Shown here: positions 18,418 to 29,300 of the stretch, piece after piece
How positions within the stretch are numbered: position 1 is the stretch's first letter
Layout of the letters: the number at the start of each line of letters is the position of its first letter
NCBI GenBank assembly: GCA_022782405.1
Contig: JALFNK010000013.1
Coordinates: forward strand, 62,001 to 126,000
Direction of reading: 5' to 3'
Source: Alistipes sp.
GTDB lineage: Bacteria; Bacteroidota; Bacteroidia; Bacteroidales; Rikenellaceae
Length of the DNA: 64,000 bases
Made by a program: the position numbers and the translations under genes
Notes under the pieces: model-generated
What the model was told of the DNA's origin: nothing
Database searches by the model: none
Seen by the model: only the letters and a program-made list of their open reading frames with translations

Positions 18418-20850
18418 TTACTGCTCCAGCGCCAGTTTCAGCACATCGTCGTTGGTCCGGACGTAATGGAACGTCAGCCCCTCGATATACTCGGGCTTGA
18501 TCTCGGCGATATCCTTGCGGTTCTCCTCCGAGAGGATCAGTTCCGTAATCCCGGCCCGCTTGGCCGCCAGAATCTTCTCCTTGACGCCGCCCACGGGCAT
18601 AACGCGTCCGCGCAGGGTCGTCTCGCCCGTCATGGCGATACGCTCCCGGACCTTGCGGCCCGTGTAGGTCGAGACGATCGACGTAACCATCGTGATACCG
18701 GCCGACGGACCGTCCTTCGGAATGGCTCCTTCCGGAACATGGATGTTGATATCGTTCTCCTCGAAAAGCTTGGGGTCGATGCCCAGTTCCCTGTAGTGGG
18801 CCATCACCCACTCGTGGGCGATCGTCGCCGACTCCTTCATCACATCACCCAGATTACCCGTAAGGCTGATCTTGCCCTTGCCGGGCGTCAGGCACGACTC
18901 GATGTAGAGGATGTCCCCGCCGACCTCGGTCCATGCCAGACCCGTTACGACACCCGTCATGCCGCCCACTTCATACTCCTCACGCAGGAACTTCGGCATG
19001 CCGAGAATCTTCTCCACGTCGGCCTTCGTCAGCTCCGGAGCGAACACCTCGTCGAAGGCGATCTGCTTGGCCCGCGCCCGGGCGATCTTCGCCAGATGCT
19101 TGTCGAGAGACCGCACGCCGGCCTCCCGCGTATAGCAGGCGATGATGTGCTCGACGACCTCTGCAGTCATCGTCAGCTCCTGTTCCTTGATGCCGTGCGC
19201 CTCGCGCTGCTTGGGCAGCAGATGATCCAGTGCGATGCGTATCTTCTCCTCGAGCAGATAACCGGGGATGTTGATCATCTCCATACGGTCGCGCAGCGCC
19301 GGGGCGATATTGCCCACGTTGTTGGCCGTGGCGATGAAGAGCACCTTCGAAAGGTCGTACTCCATGTCGATATAGTTGTCATGGAAAGTGGTGTTCTGCT
19401 CCGGGTCGAGCACCTCGAGCAGAGCGCTCGAAGGGTCCCCGTGGTTCGATACCGTAACCTTGTCCACCTCGTCGAGGATGATCACCGGGTTGGATGATCC
19501 GCAACGCTTGATCGTCTGGATGATCCGTCCGGGCATGGCACCGATGTAGGTGCGGCGATGTCCGCGGATCTCCGACTCGTCGTGCAGACCGCCCAGCGAA
19601 ATGCGGCCGAACTTGCGGCCCAGAGCCGCGGCCACCGACTTGCCCAGCGAAGTCTTGCCCACGCCCGGAGGGCCGTAGAGACAGAGGATCGGCGACTTCA
19701 GGTCGCCCTTGAGCTTGATGACGGCCAGATGCTCCAGGATACGCTCCTTGACCTCATCGAGGCCGAAATGGTCGTGGTCCAGCTGCTCGCGGGCGCACTT
19801 CAGGTCGAGGTTGTCCTTCGTTACGTCGTTCCACGGCAGTTCCAGCAGCAGCTGCAGGTAGGTCATCTGCACCGAATACTCCGCCACGGCGGGATTCAGC
19901 CGCTCGACCTTCTGCAACTCCTTCTCGAAAGTCTCGCCCACCTCCTTGGGCCAGTTCTTCTTCTTCGCCTCCTCGCGCATGCGCTCGATGTCTGCATCGG
20001 CGCCGTCGCCCAGCTCATCCTGGATCGTCCGCATCTGCTGCTGGAGGTAGTAGTCGCGCTGCTGCTTGTCGATCTCCTGCTTGACGCGCTCCTGGATCTG
20101 GCTCTTCAGCTCGGCAAGCTGCTGCTCGCGGATAAGGATCTCGAGCAGCTTGCGCGCCCGGGCCAGCAGCCCCGGCGCCTCGAGCAGCGACTGACGGTCC
20201 TCGTCCGTGAGCTCCATGTTCGAGCAGATGAAGTTGATGATTCCGCGTTTCGAGTCGATGTTCTTGATGGCGAAGGCCGCCTCCTTGGGCATCGAAGGCG
20301 AGACGTTGATGATGTTGAGCGCCACGTCGCGGATCGAATCCACAAGGGCCTCGAATTCGATGCTCTTCAGGTCGGGCGTCGAGTCGCGCAGGGCGACGAC
20401 GCGCGCCTTGAAATAGGGTTCAGTCGTAACGTACTCCGTTATTTCGATCTTCTCCAGACCGTTCAGAATCACCGTCAGGTTACCGTTGGGCATCTCGAGG
20501 ATCTTGATGATCCGCGCAGCCGTACCGACCTTGTACATGTCGTCCGGCGCGGGGTCCTCGACCTCGCTCTCGCGCTGCAGCACGGCGCCGAGCATGCCGC
20601 CTTCGGCATTTACGGCACGCACGAGCGAGATGCTCTTGTCGCGCCCCACCGTAATGGGTGTGATGGCCCCGGGGAAGAGCACCGACGAACGCAGCGTCAG
20701 AATGGGAATGATCTCCGGAACCTCGACCTGCTCGACGGTCTCGTCGCCGCCCGTAACGATCGGAATCACGCGATGCTTGCCGTCCAGAAGTTCGGGGACG
20801 AGGTTCATGTCGTCCACCTCGACAGTTTCGATTTTATCTTTTTTGCTCAT
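18418..20850 (-). CDS. lon: ATP-dependent protease Lon (LonA)
   Basis: An 810-residue cytosolic AAA+ serine protease. The N-terminal substrate-recognition domain (LON, about 45-250) begins at IIPILTLRSSVLFPG; the ATPase has GPPGVGKT near 393-400 and ILDEVDK; the protease has KDGPSAG with catalytic Ser near 716 and GGVKEK with Lys near 757. The start at 20850 (MSKKDKIE) is preferred to an ATG ten codons upstream because a -7 element lies at 20878-20885 and the extra residues are not conserved. Single-gene unit with its own promoter and terminator. Confidence 0.98.
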   Translation of the reverse strand: MSKKDKIETVEVDDMNLVPELLDGKHRVIPIVTGGDETVEQVEVPEIIPILTLRSSVLFPGAITPITVGRDKSISLVRAVNAEGGMLGAVLQRESEVEDPAPDDMYKVGTAARIIKILEMPNGNLTVILNGLEKIEITEYVTTEPYFKARVVALRDSTPDLKSIEFEALVDSIRDVALNIINVSPSMPKEAAFAIKNIDSKRGIINFICSNMELTDEDRQSLLEAPGLLARARKLLEILIREQQLAELKSQIQERVKQEIDKQQRDYYLQQQMRTIQDELGDGADADIERMREEAKKKNWPKEVGETFEKELQKVERLNPAVAEYSVQMTYLQLLLELPWNDVTKDNLDLKCAREQLDHDHFGLDEVKERILEHLAVIKLKGDLKSPILCLYGPPGVGKTSLGKSVAAALGRKFGRISLGGLHDESEIRGHRRTYIGAMPGRIIQTIKRCGSSNPVIILDEVDKVTVSNHGDPSSALLEVLDPEQNTTFHDNYIDMEYDLSKVLFIATANNVGNIAPALRDRMEMINIPGYLLEEKIRIALDHLLPKQREAHGIKEQELTMTAEVVEHIIACYTREAGVRSLDKHLAKIARARAKQIAFDEVFAPELTKADVEKILGMPKFLREEYEVGGMTGVVTGLAWTEVGGDILYIESCLTPGKGKISLTGNLGDVMKESATIAHEWVMAHYRELGIDPKLFEENDINIHVPEGAIPKDGPSAGITMVTSIVSTYTGRKVRERIAMTGETTLRGRVMPVGGVKEKILAAKRAGITELILSEENRKDIAEIKPEYIEGLTFHYVRTNDDVLKLALEQ

Positions 20851-20877
20851 GTTTTCCTCTACAAATATATAATGACG

Positions 20878-20885
20878 CAAAGGTA
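20878..20885 (-). promoter_or_regulatory. -7 element of lon
   Basis: TACCTTTG on the minus strand, 27 nt before the lon start. A second match, TATATTTG at 20862-20869 (minus), lies only 11 nt before the start and would leave almost no leader. Confidence 0.65.
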
Positions 20886-20908
20886 ACGTTTTTTCAGGTA
20901 AATTATTT

Positions 20909-20936
20909 TAACTTTGACAGATTGTTAATAACTTTG
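20909..20936 (+). promoter_or_regulatory. Tandem -7 elements upstream of valS
   Basis: TAACTTTG occurs twice, at 20909-20916 and 20929-20936, exactly 20 nt apart. The downstream copy would start transcription near 20942; the upstream one offers either a second start or the TTTG needed as its -33 element. Confidence 0.65.
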
Positions 20937-20970
20937 CACTTCCGAAATTTCAAGCAAAACAGTCTGCACT

Positions 20971-23598
20971 ATGCAAATCGCCGACAAATATTCGCCCCGC
21001 GAGATCGAGGCGAAATGGTATGAATACTGGACAGAAAAACGGTTGTTCCACTCGGAACCCGATGAGCGTGAGCCATATACAATCGTCATTCCTCCCCCCA
21101 ACGTAACGGGCATGCTCCACATGGGGCACATGCTCAACAATACGCTGCAGGACGTGCTGGTACGCCGCGCCCGCATGTCGGGCAAGAACGCCTGCTGGGT
21201 GCCGGGCATGGACCATGCGTCGATCGCCACCGAGGCCAAGGTCGTGGCGATGCTCCGCGAAAAGGGTATCGAAAAGTCGTCGCTCACGCGCGAGGAGTTT
21301 CTCCGTTATGCCTGGGAGTGGAAAGAGAAATACGGAGGCGTGATTCTCAAGCAGCTGCGCAAGCTGGGCGCCTCGTGCGACTGGGAACGCACCTGTTTTA
21401 CGATGGACGACGCCCGCACGGAAAGCGTGCTGCGCGTTTTCTGCGACCTCTACGACAAGGGAAAGATCTACCGCGGCGTGCGCATGGTGAACTGGGACCC
21501 CGCGGCACAGACCGCCCTCTCGGACGAGGAGGTCGTCTTCAAGGAGTCGCACGGCAAGCTCTACTACCTGCGCTACAAGGTCGAGGGCTCCGACCGGGTG
21601 ATCATCGTCGCCACGACGCGCCCCGAGACCATTCTGGGAGATACGGCGCTCTGCGTCAATCCCAACGACCCGCGTTACCAGGACCTCGCGGCGGATGCCC
21701 GCGTCATCGTGCCGCTCGTAGGACGCTCCATACCGGTCATCCGCGACGAATATGTCGATATCGACTTCGGCACGGGCGCCCTGAAGGTTACCCCGGCCCA
21801 CGACGTGAACGACTACATGCTCGGTGAGAAATACGGGCTGGAGACCATCGACATCTTCAACGACGACGGCACGATCAACGACAAGGTCGGCATGTATGTC
21901 GGCGAGGACCGCTTCGACGTCCGCCGCAAGATCGAGGGCGACCTCGCCGCCGCCGGGCTGCTCGAGAAGACCGAGGAGTACACGAACAACGTCGGCTACT
22001 CGGAGCGTACGGGCGTGGCCATCGAGCCGAAACTCTCGATGCAGTGGTTCCTCTCGATGAAGGAGCTCGCCGAGCCCGCCACGAAGGCCGTCATGGAGGA
22101 TGCCATCCGCTTCGTGCCCGAGAAGTACAAGAACACCTACCGCTACTGGATGGAGAACATCAAGGACTGGTGCATCTCGCGCCAGCTCTGGTGGGGCCAG
22201 CGCATCCCGGCCTGGTATCTGCCCAAGGGAGGCTTCGTCGTGGCGCCGACACCCGAGGAGGCGCTCGCCAAGGCCCGCGCGAAGGCCGGAGACGAGTCGC
22301 TGCAGCTCGCGGACCTGCGTCAGGACGAGGATGTGCTCGACACCTGGTTCTCGTCGTGGCTGTGGCCCATCTCCGTCTTCGACGGCATCCGCAACCCCCA
22401 CAACCCCGAAATCGAGTACTACTACCCGACCAACGACCTGGTTACGGGTCCCGACATCATCTTCTTCTGGGTGGCCCGCATGATCATGGCCGGATACGAA
22501 TACCGCAACGACAAACCCTTCCGGAACGTTTACTTCACCGGCATCGTGCGCGACAAGATCGGCCGCAAGATGTCCAAGCAGCTGGGCAACTCGCCCGACC
22601 CGCTGGATCTGATCGCCCAGTACGGCGCCGACGGCGTGCGCATGGCGATGCTCATCAGCTCGTCTGCCGGCAACGACGTGATGTTCGACGAGGCACTCTG
22701 CGAGCAGGGCCGCAACTTCGGCAACAAGATCTGGAATGCCTACCGCCTCGTAAACGGCTGGGCCGTGGATGAGAAGGCTCCGCAGAGCGAAAACGACCGT
22801 CTGGCCGGAGCGTGGTTCGAGCAGGCGCTGGGCCGCTCGCTGCGCCAGATCGGCGAAGAGTTCCGCTCATATCGCATCTCCGAAGCCTTCAAGGAGGCCT
22901 ACCGCCTCTTCTGGGACGACTTCAGCGGTCTCTACCTCGAGATGGTGAAACCCGCCTACGGTGCCCCGATCGACGGGCGGACGCTCGCGCAGGCTAAGGG
23001 CTTCTTCGACGCACTGATGCGTATCCTGCATCCCTTCATGCCCTTCGTTACCGAGGAGATCTGGCAGGCGCTCGCCGAGCGTGCGGAGGGAGCCTCGATC
23101 TGCGTGGCTCCGATGCCGGAGCCGTGCGAGGCCGACGAGGCGATGCTGGCGCGTTTCGAACTCGTGAAGGAGATCATCTCCGCGGTCCGCAACGTCCGCA
23201 ACCAGAAGAACCTGCCGCAGAAGGAGGCACTCGCACTCCACGTCATCAAGGACGAGAACTACCCTGCGGAGTTCGCCCCGGTGATCCGCAAGATGGCCAA
23301 CCTCACGGCTATCGAAGGCGTCGCCGAGAAGGATCCGGCCGCCGCAGCCTTCCTGGTCAAGACGACCCAGTACTTCGTGCCGCTCCAGGGCAAGATCGAC
23401 GCCGAGGCCGAGCGCGCGAAGCTGCAGCATGACCTCGAATACTACGAGGGCTTCCTCGCCACGGTGATGAAAAAGCTCTCGAACGAGCGTTTCGTACAGT
23501 CGGCGCCCGAGAAGGTCGTCGCCAACGAACGGGCCAAACAGGCCGATGCCGAGGCGAAGATCGCCGCGCTCAAGGAGCAGATCGCCGCACTGAACTGA
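20971..23598 (+). CDS. valS: Valyl-tRNA synthetase
   Basis: An 875-residue class I synthetase. [15 protein letters not shown] (about 41-55) is the HIGH region, the editing domain spans roughly 150-340, and KMSKQ occurs near 533-537 in [14 protein letters not shown]. The C-terminal coiled coil that binds tRNA-Val is visible from about 805 ([19 protein letters not shown] to the end). Its promoter lies in the 120-nt gap shared with the divergent lon gene. Confidence 0.98.
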   Translation: MQIADKYSPREIEAKWYEYWTEKRLFHSEPDEREPYTIVIPPPNVTGMLHMGHMLNNTLQDVLVRRARMSGKNACWVPGMDHASIATEAKVVAMLREKGIEKSSLTREEFLRYAWEWKEKYGGVILKQLRKLGASCDWERTCFTMDDARTESVLRVFCDLYDKGKIYRGVRMVNWDPAAQTALSDEEVVFKESHGKLYYLRYKVEGSDRVIIVATTRPETILGDTALCVNPNDPRYQDLAADARVIVPLVGRSIPVIRDEYVDIDFGTGALKVTPAHDVNDYMLGEKYGLETIDIFNDDGTINDKVGMYVGEDRFDVRRKIEGDLAAAGLLEKTEEYTNNVGYSERTGVAIEPKLSMQWFLSMKELAEPATKAVMEDAIRFVPEKYKNTYRYWMENIKDWCISRQLWWGQRIPAWYLPKGGFVVAPTPEEALAKARAKAGDESLQLADLRQDEDVLDTWFSSWLWPISVFDGIRNPHNPEIEYYYPTNDLVTGPDIIFFWVARMIMAGYEYRNDKPFRNVYFTGIVRDKIGRKMSKQLGNSPDPLDLIAQYGADGVRMAMLISSSAGNDVMFDEALCEQGRNFGNKIWNAYRLVNGWAVDEKAPQSENDRLAGAWFEQALGRSLRQIGEEFRSYRISEAFKEAYRLFWDDFSGLYLEMVKPAYGAPIDGRTLAQAKGFFDALMRILHPFMPFVTEEIWQALAERAEGASICVAPMPEPCEADEAMLARFELVKEIISAVRNVRNQKNLPQKEALALHVIKDENYPAEFAPVIRKMANLTAIEGVAEKDPAAAAFLVKTTQYFVPLQGKIDAEAERAKLQHDLEYYEGFLATVMKKLSNERFVQSAPEKVVANERAKQADAEAKIAALKEQIAALN

Positions 23599-23610
23599 CA
23601 GGCACGAACA

Positions 23611-23657
23611 CGACTCGCCGGCATCCTCCCCACGACGGGGAAGGTGCCGGCGAGTCG
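23611..23657 (+). terminator. Long hairpin after valS
   Basis: CGACTCGCCGGCA pairs perfectly with TGCCGGCGAGTCG, with an inner CCCC/GGGG stem. There is no U tract, so it may be a processing or partial termination site and not a classic terminator; rnhA begins 28 nt later. Confidence 0.5.
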
Positions 23658-23685
23658 GTAAAGCAGCGCAAACGGCACCGGATCC

Positions 23686-24150
23686 ATGGCAACGATCACC
23701 ATATACACCGACGGCTCCGCCCTGGGCAACCCCGGGCCGGGAGGCTACGGCGTCGTACTCCTCTCGGGCCCCTACCGCAAGGAGCTCTCGCAGGGTTACC
23801 GGCTGACGACCAACAACCGCATGGAGCTCATGGGAGTCTGCGTGGCGCTCGAGGCGCTGCGCTTCGACGGTTCGGACGTCGTGGTCTACTCCGACTCGAA
23901 ATACGTCGTGGACGCCGTAACGAAGGGATGGGTCTTCGGCTGGGAGCGCAAGGGTTTCGCCGGGAAGAAGAACCCCGACCTGTGGCAGCGCTTTCTGCGC
24001 GTCTACCGTCGCCACCATGTCCGCTTCGTCTGGGTCAAGGGACACGCCGAAACCGTCGAGAACAACCGGTGCGACCAGATGGCCGTCGCCGCGGCCAACG
24101 ACGCGGCGCACCGGCTGGAGGACACGGGTTACGAACCCGAAAACCGGTAG
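23686..24150 (+). CDS. rnhA: Ribonuclease HI
   Basis: A 154-residue enzyme degrading RNA in RNA-DNA hybrids. Catalytic residues are visible: Asp9 in YTDGSALGNPGPGGYG, Glu47 in NNRMELMG, Asp70 in VVYSDSKYV, His120 in VKGHAE and Asp130 in NNRCDQMA, matching the E. coli D-E-D-H-D set. The basic handle region (KGWVFGWERKGFAGKKNPDLW, about 80-100) is present. It sits between valS and the MsbA-like exporter with no clear -7 element of its own, so it may depend on read-through past the valS hairpin. Confidence 0.97.
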   Translation: MATITIYTDGSALGNPGPGGYGVVLLSGPYRKELSQGYRLTTNNRMELMGVCVALEALRFDGSDVVVYSDSKYVVDAVTKGWVFGWERKGFAGKKNPDLWQRFLRVYRRHHVRFVWVKGHAETVENNRCDQMAVAAANDAAHRLEDTGYEPENR

Positions 24151-24271
24151 GCGACCCCTCGCGGGATGCGCAGACGGGCACGTAACGCCCGGCTGCTGTT
24201 CATTCCGGCGGCAGGAGCGATCGGAAATTCGTTGAAAATGCGCTCTTTTTTCGCTTTTCAGGTTATTGTAT

Positions 24272-24279
24272 TATCTTTG
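24272..24279 (+). promoter_or_regulatory. -7 element of the MsbA-like exporter
   Basis: TATCTTTG in an AT-rich stretch 38 nt before the start at 24318. Confidence 0.65.
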
Positions 24280-24317
24280 CACCCGAGTTACCCCACAACC
24301 ACCAATCGTCGCTCCGA

Positions 24318-26147
24318 ATGTTCAAAACCTACATGCGGCTTCTGGGATTCGCCCGGCCGATCAAACGATACGCCATTCCTTACGGGATCTTCTCGTTGCT
24401 GTATGCACTTTTCAACACGCTGACATTCGGACTCATCATCCCGATTCTCAACACGATGTTCGACGACGGGTTCACGCCCGAGTATGTCGAGAAACTCCCC
24501 CCGCTGCGCTTCGACGGCGACTATGTGAACGACCTGTTCAACTTCGCCTACTCGCACCTGTTCAACACCTATGACCCGCGCAACGTGCTGATGCTGCTGG
24601 CCATCGTCGCCATCGTCATCAGTTTCCTGAGCAACCTGTTCCGCTACCTCGGATCGTGGACCATCGAGACGATGCGCGCCCGCACGCTCCAACGCATGCG
24701 CAACGAGATGTTCTCGCGCGTGATGGACATGAACGTCGGCTACTTCAGCGAACAGCGCAAGGGCGACATCATCTCGAAGATCACCTCCGATATCGGCGTG
24801 GTGCAGTTCTGCATCACCAACACGCTGCAGGTATCCTTCCGCGAACCGTTCCTCATCGTCGGCTACGTCATCATGATGGTGGCCATCTCGTGGGAGCTGT
24901 CGATCTTCTCGATTCTCTTCCTGCCGGTGGTGGCCCTGCTCATCGGCAGCATCGTCAAGCGGCTCCGCCACCCGGCCCGCACCAACCAGCAGCGCATGGG
25001 CGAGATGGTCTCGACACTCGAAGAGTCGCTCGCCGGCATCAAGGTCATCAAGAGCTACAACGCCACGCAGTACGTCAAGAAGAAGTATTACGAAATCAGC
25101 GCCGACCTGGCCCGTCTGACCCTCTCGATGGCCCGCCGGCAGCAGCTGGCTTCGCCCATGAGCGAATTCCTCGGCATCACGGCCGTGGGCGTGATCCTCG
25201 TCTTCGGCGGATCGCTCGTCGCCAAGGGATCGCTCGATCCGGGCGGATTCATCGCCTTCGTGGCCATCTTCTCGCAGATCACGCGCCCGGTGCGTACCTT
25301 CATCGACCAGTTCGCCAACATCAACCAGGGTATCGCCGCCGGCGAGCGCATCTTCTCGGTCATCGACTCGCGCCCCGAGATCGAGGACAAGCCCGATGCC
25401 CGCACGCTCACCGGGCTGAAACAGAAGATCGAATTCCGCAACGTGCACTTCTCCTACGACGGCACGCGCGAGGTGATCGACGGCATCTCGTTCGAAATCC
25501 TGCGGGGACAGACCGTGGCGCTCGTAGGCCCCTCGGGAGGCGGCAAATCGACCCTCAGCGAGCTCATTCCCCGTTTCTACGACCCCACGCAGGGCGAAAT
25601 CCTCATCGACGGCATCTCGCTGCGCGACTATACGCAGGAGAGCCTGCGCGCCCACATGAGCGTCGTGGCACAGGATACCGTGCTCTTCAACGACACGATC
25701 GAAAACAACATCGCCATGGGCAAACCCGGCGCCACGCACGAGGAGGTGGTCGAGGCAGCCCGCATCGCCAACGCCGACTCCTTCATCCGCGAATGCACGG
25801 AAGGTTACGACACGAACATCGGCGACCGCGGCGTGAAACTCTCCGGCGGGCAGCGCCAGCGCTTGTCGATCGCCCGCGCCGTACTGAAGAACCCCGACAT
25901 CCTGATCCTCGACGAGGCGACCTCGGCCCTCGACACCGAGAGCGAGAAGCTCGTGCAGGAGGCGCTGAACAAATTGCTTGTGGGCCGTACGTCGGTGGTG
26001 ATCGCGCACCGTCTCTCGACGATCCACAACGCCGACCGGATCATCGTCATCGACCACGGCCGCATCGCCGAAGAGGGTACGCACAACGAGCTGATGGAGC
26101 GCGGCGGCATCTATGCCAAACTCATCGAAATGCAATCCTTCGACTGA
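24318..26147 (+). CDS. MsbA-like ABC exporter (fused TM and ATPase)
   Basis: A 609-residue half-transporter that would act as a homodimer. Six transmembrane helices lie within 15-330; the first loop is extended (about 50-95). The nucleotide-binding domain has Walker A GPSGGGKST (404-412), Q-loop AQDTVLF, signature LSGGQ (508-512), Walker B with DEATS (532-536) and switch His in IAHRLST. In Bacteroidota this arrangement is usually annotated as MsbA or a lipid A exporter; the sequence shows the class, while lipid A as substrate is inferred from family and envelope genes nearby. Followed by a strong terminator. Confidence 0.9.
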   Translation: MFKTYMRLLGFARPIKRYAIPYGIFSLLYALFNTLTFGLIIPILNTMFDDGFTPEYVEKLPPLRFDGDYVNDLFNFAYSHLFNTYDPRNVLMLLAIVAIVISFLSNLFRYLGSWTIETMRARTLQRMRNEMFSRVMDMNVGYFSEQRKGDIISKITSDIGVVQFCITNTLQVSFREPFLIVGYVIMMVAISWELSIFSILFLPVVALLIGSIVKRLRHPARTNQQRMGEMVSTLEESLAGIKVIKSYNATQYVKKKYYEISADLARLTLSMARRQQLASPMSEFLGITAVGVILVFGGSLVAKGSLDPGGFIAFVAIFSQITRPVRTFIDQFANINQGIAAGERIFSVIDSRPEIEDKPDARTLTGLKQKIEFRNVHFSYDGTREVIDGISFEILRGQTVALVGPSGGGKSTLSELIPRFYDPTQGEILIDGISLRDYTQESLRAHMSVVAQDTVLFNDTIENNIAMGKPGATHEEVVEAARIANADSFIRECTEGYDTNIGDRGVKLSGGQRQRLSIARAVLKNPDILILDEATSALDTESEKLVQEALNKLLVGRTSVVIAHRLSTIHNADRIIVIDHGRIAEEGTHNELMERGGIYAKLIEMQSFD

Positions 26148-26202
26148 TCCGAAGCAGGTAGGAGACGGATGCGCTCATCTCCGGCAGCCGAAACGGCATA
26201 CG

Positions 26203-26234
26203 ATCCGGAACAGGTATCCTGTTCCGGATTTTTT
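26203..26234 (+). terminator. Rho-independent terminator after the MsbA-like gene
   Basis: ATCCGGAACAGG and CCTGTTCCGGAT form a perfect 12-bp stem around TAT, followed by six Ts. Confidence 0.95.
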
Positions 26235-26330
26235 GCGGACAGATCCGGCCTTCAACAGCTTCCGACTGCCCTATCGGCGGACGGCAAACCGGTTTTACGG
26301 GAAGATTGCGGACTTTTCCGATCTTTTTAC

Positions 26331-26338
26331 TATCTTTG
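26331..26338 (+). promoter_or_regulatory. -7 element of ileS
   Basis: TATCTTTG 38 nt before the ileS start, downstream of the preceding terminator. Confidence 0.7.
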
Positions 26339-26376
26339 CGAGTTGTCAGAAAAATCAGAAAAAACACCATACCGAC

Positions 26377-29300
26377 ATGAAGTTCAAGGAGTACAAAGGG
26401 CTCGACCTGGCAGGCCTCGCCACCGAGGTGCTGAACGAATGGGACGCCCGCGACACATTCCACAAAAGCATTTCGACGCGTGAAGGCCACCCGACCTTCG
26501 TATTCTACGAGGGTCCCCCCTCGGCAAACGGCATGCCGGGTATCCACCACGTCATGGCCCGTACGATCAAGGATGTCTTCTGCCGCTACAAGACGCAGCA
26601 GGGGTATCTCGTGCACCGCAAGGCCGGCTGGGACACCCACGGACTTCCCGTAGAGCTGGGCGTCGAGAAGAAACTCGGTATCACGAAGGAGGACATTGGC
26701 CGCAAGATCTCCATCGAGGAGTACAACCGCACCTGCCGCGAAGCGGTCATGGAGTTTACGGGCGTCTGGGAGCAGCTCACGCGCAAGATGGGCTACTGGG
26801 TCAATATGGACGACCCCTACATCACCTACGACAACAAATACATCGAGACGCTGTGGTGGCTGCTCAAGCAGCTCTTCGACAAGGGCCTTCTCTACAAGGG
26901 CTACACGATCCAGCCCTACTCGCCGGCCGCCGGCACGGGACTTTCGACCCACGAGCTGAACCAGCCGGGCTGCTACCGCGACGTGAAGGACACGACCGTC
27001 GTGGGACAGTTCCGCATCCGCGACCCGAAATCCGAAATGGAGGGCTGGGGCACACCCTACTTCCTGGCATGGACCACCACGCCGTGGACCCTGCCGTCGA
27101 ATACGGCGCTCTGCGTGGGCCCGAAGATCGACTACGTCGCCGTGCGCACCTGGAACGGCTACACGGGCGAGAAGATGACCGTCGTGCTGGCCAAGGCGCT
27201 GCTTTACGCCCACTTCAACAGGAAGGCCGAAGGAATCGCCCTCGAGGAGTACAAGCCCGGCGACAAGCTCATTCCCTTCCAGGTTGTCGGCGAATACAAG
27301 GGTACAGATCTCGTAGGCATGCACTACGAACAGCTGCTGCCGTGGGTGAAGCCCGTCGAGACGGATGCCGACGGCAACTGGCACGACGCCTCCGAGAAGG
27401 CCTTCCGGGTCATCCCGGGCGACTACGTTACCGTCGAGGACGGTACGGGTATCGTGCACATCGCTCCGACGTTCGGTGCCGACGATGCCTTCGTGGCCCG
27501 CGCCGCAGGCATTCCCTCGCTCTTCATGATCAACCGCAAGGGCGAAACGCGCCCGATGGTGGACCTGCAGGGCAAGTTCTACCTTCTCGATGAACTCGAC
27601 GAGCGCTTCGTCCGCGAGTGCGTCGATACGCAGGCCTACAAGGAGTACGAAGGCCGCTGGGTGAAGAACGCCTACGACCCGCAGTTCACCGTGGACGGCA
27701 AATACGACGAAAAGGCCGCTGCTGCAGCCGAGTCGCTCGATATCTACATCTGTATGAAACTGAAGGCCGCCTCCAAAGCCTTCAAGATCGAGAAGCATGT
27801 CCACAACTACCCCCACTGCTGGCGTACGGACAAACCCGTGCTCTACTACCCGCTCGACTCGTGGTTCATCCGCACCACGGCCCTCAAGGAGCGGATGATC
27901 GAACTCAACGGCACGATCCGCTGGAAGCCCGAATCGACCGGTACGGGCCGCTTCGGGAAGTGGCTCGAGAACCTCAACGACTGGAACCTTTCGCGTTCGC
28001 GCTTCTGGGGCACTCCGCTGCCGATCTGGGCTACGGAAGACCGCTCGGAGCTCAAGTGCATCGGTTCGGTCGGAGAACTCATCGCCGAAATCGAGAAATC
28101 GGTGGCCGCAGGCGTCATGAGCGAGAATCCCTACAAGAACTTCAAGGTCGGCGACATGTCGAAGGAGAACTACTCGACCGAACGCATCGACCTGCACCGT
28201 CCCTATGTCGATTCGATCGTCCTCGTCTCGTCGAAAGGTGAGCCGATGCGCCGCGAACCCGACCTGATCGACGTCTGGTTCGACTCGGGCGCCATGCCCT
28301 ATGCCCAGGTGCACTATCCCTTCGAGCACAAGGAGGATTTCAAGGAGGTCTATCCCGCCGACTTCATCGCCGAGGGCGTCGATCAGACCCGCGGCTGGTT
28401 CTTCACGCTGCACGCCATCGCCACGATGCTCTTCGACTCGGTGGCCTTCAAGAACATCATCTCGAACGGCCTGGTGCTCGACAAGAACGGCAACAAGATG
28501 TCGAAGCGTCTGGGCAACGCCGTCGATCCCTTCGAGGTGCTCGACACCTACGGACCCGACGCCACGCGCTGGTACATGATCTCCAACTCGCAGCCCTGGG
28601 ACAACCTCAAGTTCGACAAGGACGGCGTGGACGAGGTACGCCGCAAGTTCTTCGGCACACTCTACAACACCTACTCGTTCTTCGCGCTCTACGCCAACGT
28701 GGACGGCTTCACCGGCAAGGAACCCGAGGTGCCGCTGGAGCGCCGCCCGGAGATCGACCGCTGGATCATCTCACTGCTCAACACCCTCGTGCGCGACGTT
28801 ACCGAAAGTCTCGAAAGCTACGATCCGACTCCGGCGGCCCGTGCCATCCAGGAGTTCGTCGGCGAGAACCTCTCGAACTGGTACGTCCGTCTGAACCGCA
28901 AGCGCTTCTGGGGCGGCGGCATGTCGGAGGACAAGCTGGCGGCCTACCAGACGCTCTACACCTGCCTGGAGACCGTAGCACTGCTCTCGGCACCCTTCGC
29001 ACCGTTCATCTCCGACCGCATCTTCACGGACCTGAATGCCGTAAGCGGCCGCCATACGGACGAGTCGGTACACCTGGCCGCCTTCCCGAAGGCCGACGAG
29101 GGATGCATCGACACGCGTCTCGAGGAGATGATGTCGATGGCCCAGAAGGTCTCGTCGATGGTACTGGCCCTGCGCCGCAAGGTTTCGATCAAGGTGCGCC
29201 AGCCGCTCATGAAGATCCTCATCCCGGTGCTCGACCCCACGACAGCCGAACATATTGCCGCCGTCAAGGGACTCATCATGAATGAAGTGAATGTCAAGCA

